From contig OY744611.1 of assembly GCA_963556255.1 (NCBI GenBank), positions 6,370,736 through 6,434,735 on the forward strand: a DNA stretch of 64,000 nucleotides. The letters run 5' to 3'. Positions 21,180-36,800 of the stretch are shown here, piece after piece. A program made the translations under genes and the position numbers. How positions within the stretch are numbered: the stretch's first letter is position 1; the number at the start of each line of letters is the position of its first letter. The notes under the pieces are model-generated. The model made no database searches and was not told the origin of the DNA. It saw only the letters and a program-made list of their open reading frames with translations. This DNA comes from Allolobophora icterica (Eukaryota; Annelida; Clitellata; Crassiclitellata; Lumbricidae).

Positions 21180-24100
21180 ATAAATGTAATGAAACGAGTG
21201 GCCCTCCAGAGAAAAGGCTCTACATAAATGTAATGAAACGAGTGGCTCTCCATAGAAAAGTCTCTACATAAATGTAATGAAACGAGTGGCTCTCCATAGA
21301 AAAGGCTCTACATAAATGTAATGAAACGAGTTACCCTCCATAGAAAAGGCTCTACATAAATGTAATGAAACGAGTTACCCTCCATAGAAAAGGCTCTACA
21401 TAAATGTAATGAAACGAATGGCCCTCCATAGAAAAGGCTCTACATAAATGTAATGAAACGAGTGGCCCTCCATAGAAAAGGCTCTACATAAATGTAATGA
21501 AACGAATGGCCCTCCATAGAAAAGGCTCTACATAAATGTAATGAAACGAGTGGCCCTCCATAGAAAAGGCTCTACATAAATGTAATGAAACGAGTGGCCC
21601 TCCATAGAAAAGGCTCTACATAAATGTAATGAAACGAGTGGCCCTCCATAGAAAAGGCTCTACATAAATGTAATGAAACGAGTGGCCCTCCATAGAAAAG
21701 GCTCTACATAAATGTAATGAAACGAGTTACCCTCCATAGAAAAGGCTCTACATAAATGTAATGAAACGAGTGGCCCCCCATAGAAAAGGCTCTACATAAA
21801 TGTAATGAAACGAGTTACCCTCCATAGAAAAGGCTCTACATAAATGTAATGAAACGAGTTACCCTCCATAGAAAAGGCTCTACATAAATGTAATGAAACG
21901 AGTGGCTCTCCATAGAAAAGGCTCTACATAAATGTAATGAAACGAGTTACCCTCCATAGAAAAGGCTCTACATAAATGTAATGAAACGAATGGCCCTCCA
22001 TAGAAAAGGCTCTACATAAATGTAATGAAACGAGTTACCCTCCATAGAAAAGGCTCTACATAAATGTAATGAAACGAGTGGCCCTCCATAGAAAAGGCTC
22101 TACATAAATGTAATGAAACGAGTTACCCTCCATAGAAAAGGCTCTACATAAATGTAATGAAACGAATGGACCTCCATAGAAAAGGCTCTACATAAATGTA
22201 ATGAAACGAATGGCCCTCCATAGAAAAGGCTCTACATAAATGTAATGAAACGAGTTACTCTCCATAGAAAAGGCTCTACATAAATGTAATGAAACGAGTG
22301 GCCATCCATAGAAAAGGCTCTACATAAATGTAATGAAACGAGTGGCCCTCCATAGAAAAGGCTCTACATAAATGTAATGAAACGAGTGGCCCTCCATAGA
22401 AAAGGCTCTACATAAATGTAATGAAACGAGTGGCCCTCCATAGAAAAGGCTCTACATAAATGTAATGAAAGAATGGCCCTCCATAGAAAAGGCTCTACAT
22501 AAATGTAATGAAACGAGTGGCCCTCCATAGAAAAGGCTCTACATAAATGTAATGAAACGAGTGGCCCTCCATAGAAAAGGCTCTACATAAATGTAATGAG
22601 ACGAGTGGCCCTCCAGAGAAAAGGCTCTACATAAATGTAATGAAACGAGTGGCTCTCCATAGAAAAGGCTCTACATAAATGTAATGAAACGAGTGGCTCT
22701 CCATAGAAAAGGCTCTACATAAATGTAATGAAACGAGTTACCCTCCATAGAAAAGGCTCTACATAAATGTAATGAAACGAGTTACCCTCCATAGAAAAGG
22801 CTCTACATAAATGTAATGAAACGAATGGCCCTCCATAGAAAAGGCTCTACATAAATGTAATGAAACGAGTGGCCCTCCATAGAAAAGGCTCTACATAAAT
22901 GTAATGAAACGAATGGCCCTCCATAGAAAAGGCTCTACATAAATGTAATGAAACGAGTGGCCCTCCATAGAAAAGGCTCTACATAAATGTAATGAAACGA
23001 GTGGCCCTCCATAGAAAAGGCTCTACATAAATGTAATGAAACGAGTGGCCCTCCATAGAAAAGGCTCTACATAAATGTAATGAAACGAGTGGCCCTCCAT
23101 AGAAAAGGCTCTACATAAATGTAATGAAACGAGTTACCCTCCATAGAAAAGGCTCTTCATAAATGTAATGAAACGAGTGGCCCCCCATAGAAAAGGCTCT
23201 ACATAAATGTAATGAAACGAGTTACCCTCCATAGAAAAGGCTCTACATAAATGTAATGAAACGAGTTACCCTCCATAGAAAAGGCTCTACATAAATGTAA
23301 TGAAACGAGTGGCTCTCCATAGAAAAGGCTCTACATAAATGTAATGAAACGAGTTACCCTCCATAGAAAAGGCTCTACATAAATGTAATGAAACGAATGG
23401 CCCTCCATAGAAAAGGCTCTACATAAATGTAATGAAACGAGTTACCCTCCATAGAAAAGGCTCTACATAAATGTAATGAAACGAGTGGCCCTCCATAGAA
23501 AAGGCTCTACATAAATGTAATGAAACGAGTTACCCTCCATAGAAAAGGCTCTACATAAATGTAATGAAACGAATGGCCCTCCATAGAAAAGGCTCTACAT
23601 AAATGTAATGAAACGAATGGCCCTCCATAGAAAAGGCTCTACATAAATGTAATGAAACGAGTTACTCTCCATAGAAAAGGCTCTACATAAATGTAATGAA
23701 ACGAATGGCCCTCCATAGAAAAGGCTCTACATAAATGTAATGAAACGAGTGGCCCTCCATAGAAAAGGCTCTACATAAATGTAATGAAACGAGTGGCTCT
23801 CCATAGAAAAGGCTCTACATAAATGTAATGAAACGAGTTACCCTGCATAGAAAAGGCTCTACATAAATGTAATGAAACGAATGACCCTCCATAGAAAAGG
23901 CTCTACATAAATGTAATGAAACGAATGGCCCTCCATAGAAAAGGCTCTACATAAATGTAATGAAACGAATGGCCCTCCATAGAAAAGGCTCTACATAAAT
24001 GTAATGAAACGAGTGGCCCTCCATAGAAAAGGCTCTACATAAATGTAATGAAACGAGTGGCTCTCCATAGAAAAGGCTCTACATAAATGTAATGAAACGA

Positions 24101-26500
24101 GTGGCCCTCCATAGAAAAGGCTCTACATAAATGTAATGAAACGAGTGGCCCTCCATAGAAAAGGCTCTACATAAATGTAATGAAACGAGTGGCCCTCCAT
24201 AGAAAAGGCTCTACATAAATGTAATGAAACGAATGGCCCTCCATAGAAAAGGCTCTACATAAATGTAATGAAACGAGTGGCCCTCCATAGAAAAGGCTCT
24301 ACATAAATGTAATGAAACGAGTGGCTCTCCATAGAAAAGGCTCTACATAAATGTAATGAAGCGAGTGGCCCTCCATAGAAAAGGCTCTACATAAATGTAA
24401 TGAAACGAGTGGCCCTCCATAGAAAAGGCTCTACATAAATGTAATGAAACGAATGGCCCTCCATAGAAAAGGCTCTACATAAATGTAATGAAACGAGTTA
24501 CCCTCCATAGAAAAGGCTCTACATAAATGTAATGAAACGAGTGGCCCTCCATAGAAAAGGCTCTACATAAATGTAATGAAACGAGTGGCCCTCCATAGAA
24601 AAGGCTCTACATAAATGTAATGAAACGAGTGGCCCTCCATAGAAAAGGCTCTACATAAATGTAATGAAACGAGTGGCCCTCCATAGAAAAGGCTCTACAT
24701 AAATGTAATGAAACGAGTGGCCCTCCATAGAAAAGGCTCTACATAAATGTAATGAAACGAGTTACCCTCCATAGAAAAGGCTCTACATAAATGTAATGAA
24801 ACGAGTGGCCCCCCATAGAAAAGGCTCTACATAAATGTAATGAAACGAGTTACCCTCCATAGAAAAGGCTCTACATAAATGTAATGAAACGAGTTACCCT
24901 CCATAGAAAAGGCACTACATAAATGTAATGAAACGAGTGGCTCTCCATAGAAAAGGCTCTACATAAATGTAATGAAACGAGTTACCCTCCATAGAAAAGG
25001 CTCTACATAAATGTAATGAAACGAATGGCCCTCCATAGAAAAGGCTCTACATAAATGTAATGAAACGAGTTACCCTCCATAGAAAAGGCTCTACATAAAT
25101 GTAATGAAACGAGTGGCCCTCCATAGAAAAGGCTCTACATAAATGTAATGAAACGAGTTACCCTCCATAGAAAAGGCTCTACATAAATGTAATGAAACGA
25201 ATGGCCCTCCATAGAAAAGGCTCTACATAAATGTAATGAAACGAATGGCCCTCCATAGAAAAGGCTCTACATAAATGTAATGAAACGAGTTACTCTCCAT
25301 AGAAAAGGCTCTACATAAATGTAATGAAACGAATGGCCCTCCATAGAAAAGGCTCTACATAAATGTAATGAAACGAGTGGCCCTCCATAGAAAAGGCTCT
25401 ACATAAATGTAATGAAACGAGTGGCCCTCCATAGAAAAGGCTCTACATAAATGTAATGAAACGAGTGGCTCTCCATAGAAAAGGCTCTACATAAATGTAA
25501 TGAAACGAGTTACCCTCCATAGACAAGGCTCTACATAAATGTAATGAAACGAATGGCCCTCCATAGAAAAGGCTCTACATAAATGTAATGAAACGAATGG
25601 CCCTCCATAGAAAAGGCTCTACATAAATGTAATGAAACGAATGGCCCTCCATAGAAAAGGCTCTACATAAATGTAATGAAACGAGTGGCCCTCCATAGAA
25701 AAGGCTCTACATAAATGTAATGAAACGAGTGGCTCTCCATAGAAAAGGCTCTACATAAATGTAATGAAACGAGTGGCCCTCCATAGAAAAGGCTCTACAT
25801 AAATGTAATGAAACGAGTGGCCCTCCATAGAAAAGGCTCTACATAAATGTAATGAAACGAGTGGCCCTCCATAGAAAAGGCTCTACATAAATGTAATGAA
25901 ACGAATGGCCCTCCATAGAAAAGGCTCTACATAAATGTAATGAAACGAGTGGCCCTCCATAGAAAAGGCTCTACATAAATGTAATGAAACGAGTGGCTCT
26001 CCATAGAAAAGGCTCTACATAAATGTAATGAAGCGAGTGGCCCTCCATAGAAAAGGCTCTACATAAATGTAATGAAACGAGTGGCCCTCCATAGAAAAGG
26101 CTCTACATAAATGTAATGAAACGAATGGCCCTCCATAGAAAAGGCTCTACATAAATGTAATGAAACGAGTTACCCTCCATAGAAAAGGCTCTACATAAAT
26201 GTAATGAAACGAGTGGCCCTCCATAGAAAAGGCTCTACATAAATGTAATGAAACGAGTGGCCCTCCATAGAAAAGGCTCTACATAAATGTAATGAAACGA
26301 ATGGCCCTCCATAGAAAAGGCTCTACATAAATGTAATGAAACGAATGGCCCTCCATAGAAAAGGCTCTACATAAATGTAATGAAACGAGTTACCCTCCAT
26401 AGAAAAGGCTCTACATAAATGTAATGAAACGAGTGGCCCTCCATAGAAAAGGCTCTACATAAATGTAATGAAACGAGTGGCCCTCCATAGAAAAGGCTCT
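21180..26500. repeat. Serial 1.4-1.7-kb higher-order duplications
   Basis: Marker CCAGAGAAAAG at 21206 recurs at 22613, and GGCCCCCCA at 21771 recurs at 23178, both at 1,407 bp. GGCCCCCCA then recurs at 24806 (1,628 bp = 37 units) and GAAGCGAG at 24358 recurs at 26030 (1,672 bp = 38 units). The order of unit types in these segments also matches. The left third of the array therefore has its own, independent higher-order history. Confidence 0.8.
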
Positions 26501-27899
26501 ACATAAATGTAATGAAACGAATGGCCCTCCATAGAAAAGGCTCTACATAAATGTAATGAAACGAGTGGCCCTCCATAGAAAAGGCTCTACATAAATGTAA
26601 TGAAACGAGTGGCCATCCATAGAAAAGGCTCTACATAAATGTAATGAAACGAATGGCCCTCCATAGAAAAGGCTCTACATAAATGTAATGAAACGAATGG
26701 CCCTCCATAGAAAAGGCTCTACATAAATGTAATGAAACGAATGGCCCTCCATAGAAAAGGCTCTACATAAATGTAATGAAACGAGTGGCCATCCATAGAA
26801 AAGGCTCTACATAAATGTAATGAAACGAATGGCCCTCCATAGAAAAGGCTCTACATAAATGTAATGAAACGAATGGCCCTCCATAGAAAAGGCTCTACAT
26901 AAATGTAATGAAACGAGTAGCCCTCCATAGAAAAGGCTCTACATAAATGTAATGAAACGAATGGCCCTCCATAGAAAAGGCTCTACATAAATGTAATGAA
27001 ACGAGTGGCCCTCCATAGAAAAGGCTCTACATAAATGTAATGAAACGAATGGCCCTCCATAGAAAAGGCTCTACATAAATGTAATGAAACGAATGGCCCT
27101 CCATAGAAAAGGCTCTACATAAATGTAATGAAACGAGTGGCCCTCCATAGAAAAGGCTCTACATAAATGTAATGAAACGAATGGCCCTCCATAGAAAAGG
27201 CTCCACATAAATGTAATGAAACGAATGGCCCTCCATAGAAAAGGCTCTACATAAATGTAATGAAACGAGTGGCCCTCCATAGAAAAGGCTCTACATAAAT
27301 GTAATGAAACGAATGGCCCTCCATAGAAAAGGCTCTACATACATGTAATGAAACGAGTGGCCCTCCATAGAAAAGGCTCTACATAAATGTAATGAAACGA
27401 GTGGCCCTCCATAGAAAAGGCTCTACATAAATGTAATGAAACGAGTTACCCACCATAGAAAAGGCTCTACATAAATGTAATGAAACGAGTTACCCTCCAT
27501 AGAAAAGGCTCTACATAAATGTAATGAAACGAGTTACCCTCCATAGAAAAGGCTCTACATAAATGTAATGAAACGAATGGCCCTCCATAGAAAAGGCTCT
27601 ACATAAATGTAATGAAACGAGTGGCCCTCCATAGAAAAGGCTCTACATAAATGTAATGAAACGAGTGGCCCTCCATAGAAAAGGCTCTACATAAATGTAA
27701 TGAAACGAGTTACCCTCCATAGAAAAGGCTCTACATAAATGTAATGAAACGAGTGGCCCTCCATAGAAAAGGCTCTACATAAATGTAATGAAACGAGTGG
27801 CCCTCCATAGAAAAGGCTCTACATAAATGTAATGAAACGAGTTACCCTCCATAGAAAAGGCTCTACATAAATGTAATGAAACGAATGGCCCTCCATAGA

Positions 27900-30800
27900 A
27901 AAGGCTGTACATAAATGTAATGAAACGAGTGGCCCTCCATAGAAAAGGCTCTACATAAATGTAATGAAACGAATGGCCCTCCATAGAAAAGGCTCTACAT
28001 TAATGTAATGAAACGAGTGGCCCTCCATAGAAAAGGCTCTACATAAATGTAATGAATCGAGTGGCCCTCCATAGTAAAGGCTCTACATAAATGTAATGAA
28101 ACGAATGGCCCTCCATAGAAAAGGCTCTACATAAATGTAATGAAACGAGTGACCCTCCATAGAAAAGGCTCTACATAAATGTAATGAAACGAATGGCCCT
28201 CCATAGAAAAGGCTCTACATAAATGTAATGAAACGAGTTACCCTCCATAGAAAAGGCTCTACATAAATGTAATGAAACGAGTGGCCCTCCATAGAAAAGG
28301 CTCTACATAAATGTAATGAAACGAGTTACCCTCCATAGAAAAGGCTCTACATAAATGTAATGAAACGAATGGCCCTCCATAGAAAAGGCTCTACATAAAT
28401 GTAATGAAACGAATGGCCCTCCATAGAAAAGGCTCTACATAAATGTAATGAAACGAGTTACTCTCCATAGAAAAGGCTCTACATAAATGTAATGAAACGA
28501 ATGGCCCTCCATAGAAAAGGCTCTACATAAATGTAATGAAACGAGTGGCCCTCCATAGAAAAGGCTCTACATAAATGTAATGAAACGAGTGGCTCTCCAC
28601 AGAAAAGGCTCTACATAAATGTAATGAAACGAGTTACCCTCCATAGAAAAGGCTCTACATAAATGTAATGAAACGAATGGCCCTCCATAGAAAAGGCTCT
28701 ACATAAATGTAATGAAACGAGTGGCCCTCCATAGAAAAGGCTCTACATAAATGTAATGAAACGAATGGCCCTCCATAGAAAAGGCTCTACATAAATGTAA
28801 TGAAACGAGTTACCCTCCATAGAAAAGGCTCTACATAAATGTAATGAAACGAGTGGCCATCCATAGAAAAGGCTCTACATAAATGTAATGAAACGAGTGG
28901 CCCTCCATAGAAAAGGCTCTACATAAATGTAATGAAACGAGTGGCCCTCCATAGAAAAGGCTCTACATAAATGTAATGAAACGAGTGGCCCTCCATAGAA
29001 AAGGCTCTACATAAATGTAATGAAAGAATGGCCCTCCATAGAAAAGGCTCTACATAAATGTAATGAAACGAGTGGCCCTCCATAGAAAAGGCTCTACATA
29101 AATGTAATGAAACGAGTGGCTCTCCATAGAAAAGGCTCTACATAAATGTAATGAAACGAGTGGCCCTCCATAGAAAAGGCTCTACATAAATGTAATGAAA
29201 CGAGTGGCCCTCCATAGAAAAGGCTCTACATAAATGTAATGAAACGAATGGCCCTCCATAGAAAAGGCTCTACATAAATGTAATGAAACGAGTTACCCTC
29301 CATAGAAAAGGCTCTACATAAATGTAATGAAACGAGTGGCCCTCCATAGAAAAGGCTCTACATAAATGTAATGAAACGAGTGGCCCTCCATAGAAAAGGC
29401 TCTACATAAATGCAATGAAACGAATGGCCCTCCATAGAAAAGGCTCTACATAAATGTAATGAAACGAATGGCCCTCCATAGAAAAGGCTCTACATAAATG
29501 TAATGAAACGAGTTACCCTCCATAGAAAAGGCTCTACATAAATGTAATGAAACGAGTGGCCCTCCATAGAAAAGGCTCTACATAAATGTAATGAAACGAG
29601 TGGCCCTCCATAGAAAAGGCTCTACATAAATGTAATGAAACGAATGGCCCTCCATAGAAAAGGCTCTACATAAATATAATGAAACGAGTGGCCCTCCATA
29701 GAAAAGGCTCTACATAAATGTAATGAAACGAGTGGCCATCCATAGAAAAGGCTCTACATAAACGTAATGAAACGAATGGCCCTCCATAGAAAAGGCTCTA
29801 CATAAATGTAATGAAACGAATGGCCCTCCATAGAAAAGGCTCTACATAAATGTAATGAAACGAATGGCCCTCCATAGAAAAGGCTCTACATAAATGTAAT
29901 GAAACGAGTGGCCATCCATAGAAAAGGCTCTACATAAATGTAATGAAACGAATGGCCCTCCATAGAAAAGGCTCTACATAAATGTAATGAAACGAATGGC
30001 CCTCCATAGAAAAGGCTCTACATAAATGTAATGAAACGAGTGGCCCTCCATAGAAAAGGCTCTACATAAATGTAATGAAACGAATGGCCCTCCATAGAAA
30101 AGGCTCTACATAAATGTAATGAAACGAGTGGCCCTCCATAGAAAAGGCTCTACATAAATGTAATGAAACGAATGGCCCTCCATAGAAAAGGCTCTACATA
30201 AATGTAATGAAACGAATGGCCCTCCATAGAAAAGGCTCTACATAAATGTAATGAAACGAGTGGCCCTCCATAGAAAAGGCTCTACATAAATGTAATGAAA
30301 CGAATGGCCCTCCATAGAAAAGGCTCTACATAAATGTAATGAAACGAATGGCCCTCCATAGAAAAGGCTCTACATAAATGTAATGAAACGAGTGGCCCTC
30401 CATAGAAAAGGCTCTACATAAATGTAATGAAACGAATGGCCCTCCATAGAAAAGGCTCTACATAAATGTAATGAAACGAGTGGCCCTCCATAGAAAAGGC
30501 TCTACATAAATGTAATGAAACGAGTGGCCCTCCATAGAAAAGGCTCTACATAAATGTAATGAAACGAGTTACCCTCCATAGAAAAGGCTCTACATAAATG
30601 TAATGAAACGAGTTACCCTCCATAGAAAAGGCTCTACATAAATGTAATGAAACGAGTTACCCTCCATAGAAAAGGCTCTACATAAATGTAATGAAACGAA
30701 TGGCCCTCCATAGGAAAGGCTCTACATAAATGTAATGAAACGAGTGGCCCTCCATAGAAAAGGCTCTACATAAATGTAATGAAACGAGTGGCCCTCCATA

Positions 30801-33800
30801 GAAAAGGCTCTACATAAATGTAATGAAACGAGTGGCCCTCCATAGAAAAGGCTCTACATAAATGTAATGAAACGAGTGGCCCTCCATAGAAAAGGCTCTA
30901 CATAAATGTAATGAAACGAGTTACCCTCCATAGAAAAGGCTCTACATAAATGTAATGAAACGAGTTACCCTCCATAGAAAAGGCTCTACATAAATGTAAT
31001 GAAACGAGTTACCCTCCATAGAAAAGGCTCTACATAAATGTAATGAAACGAATGGCCCTCCATAGAAAAGGCTCTACATAAATGTAATGAAACGAGTGGC
31101 CCTCCATAGAAAAGGCTCTACATAAATGTAATGAAACGAGTGGTCCTCCATAGAAAAGGCTCTACATAAATGTAATGAAACGAGTTACCCTCCATAGAAA
31201 AGGCTCTACATAAATGTAATGAAACGAGTGGCCCTCCATAGACAAGGCTCTACATTAATGTAATGAAACGAGTGGCCCTCCATAGAAAAGGCTCTACATA
31301 AATGTAATGAAACGAATGGCCCTCCATAGAAAAGGCTCTACATAAATGTAATGAAACGAGTGGCCCTCCATAGAAAAGGCTCTACATAAATGTAATGAAA
31401 CGAATGGCCCTCCATAGAAAAGGCTCTACATAAATGTAATGAAACGAGTGGCCCTCCATAGAAAAGGCTCTACATAAATGTAATGAATCGAGTGGCCCTC
31501 CATAGTAAAGGCTCTACATAAATGTAATGAAACGAATGGCCCTCCATAGAAAAGGCTCTACATAAATGTAATGAAACGAGTGACCCTCCATAGAAAAGGC
31601 TCTACATAAATGTAATGAAACGAATGGCCCTCCATAGAAAAGGCTCTACATAAATGTAATGAAACGAGTTACCCTCCATAGAAAAGGCTCTACATAAATG
31701 TAATGAAACGAGTGGCCCTCCATAGAAAAGGCTCTACATAAATGTAATGAAACGAGTGGCCCTCCATAGAAAAGGCTCTACATAAATGTAATGAAACGAA
31801 TGGCCCTCCATAGAAAAGGCTCTACATAAATGTAATGAAACGAGTGGCCCTCCATAGAAAAGGCTCTACATAAATGTAATGAAACGAGTGGCTCTCCATA
31901 GAAAAGGCTCTACATAAATGTAATGAAACGAGTGGCCCTCCATAGAAAAGCCTCTACATAAATGTAATGAAACGAGTGGCCCTCCATAGAAAAGGCTCTA
32001 CATAAATGTAATGAAACGAATGGCCCTCCATAGAAAAGGCTCTACATAAATGTAATGAAACGAGTTACCCTCCATAGAAAAGGCTCTACATAAATGTAAT
32101 GAAACGAGTGGCCCTCCATAGAAAAGGCTCTACATAAATGTAATGAAACGAGTGGCCCTCCATAGAAAAGGCTCTACATAAATGTAATGAAACGAATGGC
32201 CCTCCATAGAAAAGGCTCTACATAAATGTAATGAAACGAATGGCCTTCCATAGAAAAGGCTCTACATAAATGTAATGAAACGAGTGGCTCTCCATAGAAA
32301 AGGCTCTACATAAATGTAATGAAACGAGTGGCCCTCCATAGAAAAGGCTCTACATAAATGTAATGAAACGAGTGGCCCTCCATAGAAAAGGCTCTACATA
32401 AATGTAATGAAACGAATGGCCCTCCATAGAAAAGGCTCTACATAAATGTAATGAAACGAGTGGCCCTCCATAGAAAAGGCTCTACATAAATGTAATGAAA
32501 CGAATGGCCATCCATAGAAAAGGCTCTACATAAATGTAATGAAACGAATGGCCCTCCATAGAAAAGGCTCTACATAAATGTAATGAAACGAATGGCCCTC
32601 CATAGAAAAGGCTCTACATAAATGTAATGAAACGAATGGCCCTCCATAGAAAAGGCTCTACATAAATGTAATGAAACGAGTGGCCATCCATAGAAAAGGC
32701 TCTACATAAATGTAATGAAACGAATGGCCCTCCATAGAAAAGGCTCTACATAAATGTAATGAAACGAATGGCCCTCCATAGAAAAGGCTGTACATAAATG
32801 TAATGAAACGAGTGGCCCTCCATAGAAAAGGCTCTACATAAATGTAATGAAACGAATGGCCCTCCATAGAAAAGGCTCTACATTAATGTAATGAAACGAG
32901 TGGCCCTCCATAGAAAAGGCTCTACATAAATGTAATGAATCGAGTGGCCCTCCATAGTAAAGGCTCTACATAAATGTAATGAAACGAATGGCCCTCCATA
33001 GAAAAGGCTCTACATAAATGTAATGAAACGAGTGACCCTCCATAGAAAAGGCTCTACATAAATGTAATGAAACGAATGGCCCTCCATAGAAAAGGCTCTA
33101 CATAAATGTAATGAAACGAGTTACCCTCCATAGAAAAGGCTCTACATAAATGTAATGAAACGAGTGGCCCTCCATAGAAAAGGCTCTACATAAATGTAAT
33201 GAAACGAGTTACCCTCCATAGAAAAGGCTCTACATAAATGTAATGAAACGAATGGCCCTCCATAGAAAAGGCTCTACATAAATGTAATGAAACGAATGGC
33301 CCTCCATAGAAAAGGCTCTACATAAATGTAATGAAACGAGTTACTCTCCATAGAAAAGGCTCTACATAAATGTAATGAAACGAATGGCCCTCCATAGAAA
33401 AGGCTCTACATAAATGTAATGAAACGAGTGGCCCTCCATAGAAAAGGCTCTACATAAATGTAATGAAACGAATGGCCCTCCATAGAAAAGGCTCTACATA
33501 AATGTAATGAAACGAGTGGCCCTCCATAGAAAAGGCTCTACATAAATGTAATGAAACGAATGGCCCTCCATAGAAAAGGCTCTACATAAATGTAATGAAA
33601 CGAGTTACCCTCCATAGAAAAGGCTCTACATAAATGTAATGAAACGAGTGGCCATCCATAGAAAAGGCTCTACATAAATGTAATGAAACGAGTGGCCCTC
33701 CATAGAAAAGGCTCTACATAAATGTAATGAAACGAGTGGCCCTCCATAGAAAAGGCTCTACATAAATGTAATGAAACGAGTGGCCCTCCATAGAAAAGGC

Positions 33801-36800
33801 TCTACATAAATGTAATGAAAGAATGGCCCTCCATAGAAAAGGCTCTACATAAATGTAATGAAACGAGTGGCCCTCCATAGAAAAGGCTCTACATAAATGT
33901 AATGAAACGAGTGGCTCTCCATAGAAAAGGCTCTACATAAATGTAATGAAACGAGTGGCCCTCCATAGAAAAGGCTCTACATAAATGTAATGAAACGAGT
34001 GGCCCTCCATAGAAAAGGCTCTACATAAATGTAATGAAACGAATGGCCCTCCATAGAAAAGGCTCTACATAAATGTAATGAAACGAGTTACCCTCCATAG
34101 AAAAGGCTCTACATAAATGTAATGAAACGAGTGGCCCTCCATAGAAAAGGCTCTACATAAATGTAATGAAACGAGTGGCCCTCCATAGAAAAGGCTCTAC
34201 ATAAATGTAATGAAACGAATGGCCCTCCATAGAAAAGGCTCTACATAAATGTAATGAAACGAATGGCCCTCCATAGAAAAGGCTCTACATAAATGTAATG
34301 AAACGAGTTACCCTCCATAGAAAAGGCTCTACATAAATGTAATGAAACGAGTGGCCCTCCATAGAAAAGGCTCTACATAAATGTAATGAAACGAGTGGCC
34401 CTCCATAGAAAAGGCTCTACATAAATGTAATGAAACGAATGGCCCTCCATAGAAAAGGCTCTACATAAATGTAATGAAACGAGTGGCCCTCCATAGAAAA
34501 GGCTCTACATAAATGTAATGAAACGAGTGGCCATCCATAGAAAAGGCTCTACATAAACGTAATGAAACGAATGGCCCTCCATAGAAAAGGCTCTACATAA
34601 ATGTAATGAAACGAATGGCCCTCCATAGAAAAGGCTCTACATAAATGTAATGAAACGAATGGCCCTCCATAGAAAAGGCTCTACATAAATGTAATGAAAC
34701 GAGTGGCCATCCATAGAAAAGGCTCTACATAAATGTAATGAAACGAATGGCCCTCCATAGAAAAGGCTCTACATAAATGTAATGAAACGAATGGCCCTCC
34801 ATAGAAAAGGCTCTACATAAATGTAATGAAACGAGTGGCCCTCCATAGAAAAGGCTCTACATAAATGTAATGAAACGAATGGCCCTCCATAGAAAAGGCT
34901 CTACATAAATGTAATGAAACGAGTGGCCCTCCATAGAAAAGGCTCTACATAAATGTAATGAAACGAATGGCCCTCCATAGAAAAGGCTCTACATAAATGT
35001 AATGAAACGAATGGCCCTCCATAGAAAAGGCTCTACATAAATGTAATGAAACGAGTGGCCCTCCATAGAAAAGGCTCTACATAAATGTAATGAAACGAAT
35101 GGCCCTCCATAGAAAAGGCTCTACATAAATGTAATGAAACGAATGGCCCTCCATAGAAAAGGCTCTACATAAATGTAATGAAACGAGTGGCCCTCCATAG
35201 AAAAGGCTCTACATAAATGTAATGAAACGAATGGCCCTCCATAGAAAAGGCTCTACATAAATGTAATGAAACGAGTGGCCCTCCATAGAAAAGGCTCTAC
35301 ATAAATGTAATGAAACGAGTGGCCCTCCATAGAAAAGGCTCTACATAAATGTAATGAAACGAGTTACCCTCCATAGAAAAGGCTCTACATAAATGTAATG
35401 AAACGAGTTACCCTCCATAGAAAAGGCTCTACATAAATGTAATGAAACGAGTTACCCTCCATAGAAAAGGCTCTACATTAATGTAATGAAACGAATGGCC
35501 CTCCATAGGAAAGGCTCTACATAAATGTAATGAAACGAGTGGCCCTCCATAGAAAAGGCTCTACATAAATGTAATGAAACGAGTGGCCCTCCATAGAAAA
35601 GGCTCTACATAAATGTAATGAAACGAGTGGCCCTCCATAGAAAAGGCTCTACATAAATGTAATGAAACGAGTGGCCCTCCATAGAAAAGGCTCTACATAA
35701 ATGTAATGAAACGAGTTACCCTCCATAGAAAAGGCTCTACATAAATGTAATGAAACGAGTTACCCTCCATAGAAAAGGCTCTACATAAATGTAATGAAAC
35801 GAGTTACCCTCCATAGAAAAGGCTCTACATAAATGTAATGAAACGAATGGCCCTCCATAGAAAAGGCTCTACATAAATGTAATGAAACGAGTGGCCCTCC
35901 ATAGAAAAGGCTCTACATAAATGTAATGAAACGAGTGGCCCTCCATAGAAAAGGCTCTACATAAATGTAATGAAACGAGTTACCCTCCATAGAAAAGGCA
36001 CAACATAAATGTAATGAAACGAGTGGCCCTCCATAGACAAGGCTCTACATTAATGTAATGAAACGAGTGGCCCTCCATAGAAAAGGCTCTACATAAATGT
36101 AATGAAACGAATGGCCCTCCATAGAAAAGGCTCTACATAAATGTAATGAAACGAGTGGCCCTCCATAGAAAAGGCTCTACATAAATGTAATGAAACGAAT
36201 GGCCCTCCATAGAAAAGGCTCTACATAAATGTAATGAAACGAGTGGCCCTCCATAGAAAAGGCTCTACATAAATGTAATGAATCGAGTGGCCCTCCATAG
36301 TAAAGGCTCTACATAAATGTAATGAAACGAATGGCCCTCCATAGAAAAGGCTCTACATAAATGTAATGAAACGAGTGACCCTCCATAGAAAAGGCTCTAC
36401 ATAAATGTAATGAAACGAATGGCCCTCCATAGAAAAGGCTCTACATAAATGTAATGAAACGAGTTACCCTCCATAGAAAAGGCTCTACATAAATGTAATG
36501 AAACGAGTGGCCCTCCATAGAAAAGGCTCTACATAAATGTAATGAAACGAGTGGCCCTCCATAGAAAAGGCTCTACATAAATGTAATGAAACGAATGGCC
36601 CTCCATAGAAAAGGCTCTACATAAATGTAATGAAACGAGTGGCCCTCCATAGAAAAGGCTCTACATAAATGTAATGAAACGAGTGGCTCTCCATAGAAAA
36701 GGCTCTACATAAATGTAATGAAACGAGTGGCCCTCCATAGAAAAGCCTCTACATAAATGTAATGAAACGAGTGGCCCTCCATAGAAAAGGCTCTACATAA

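Noticed and set aside
27071..27280. 69-codon minus-strand open frames inside the 44-bp satellite (also near 27775, 32658, 40316, 45685 and 53343)
   Set aside because: They arise wherever GTTAC-type units, which create stops, are absent for a few units. The peptide simply repeats every 44 residues (132 bp) and there is no coding signal.
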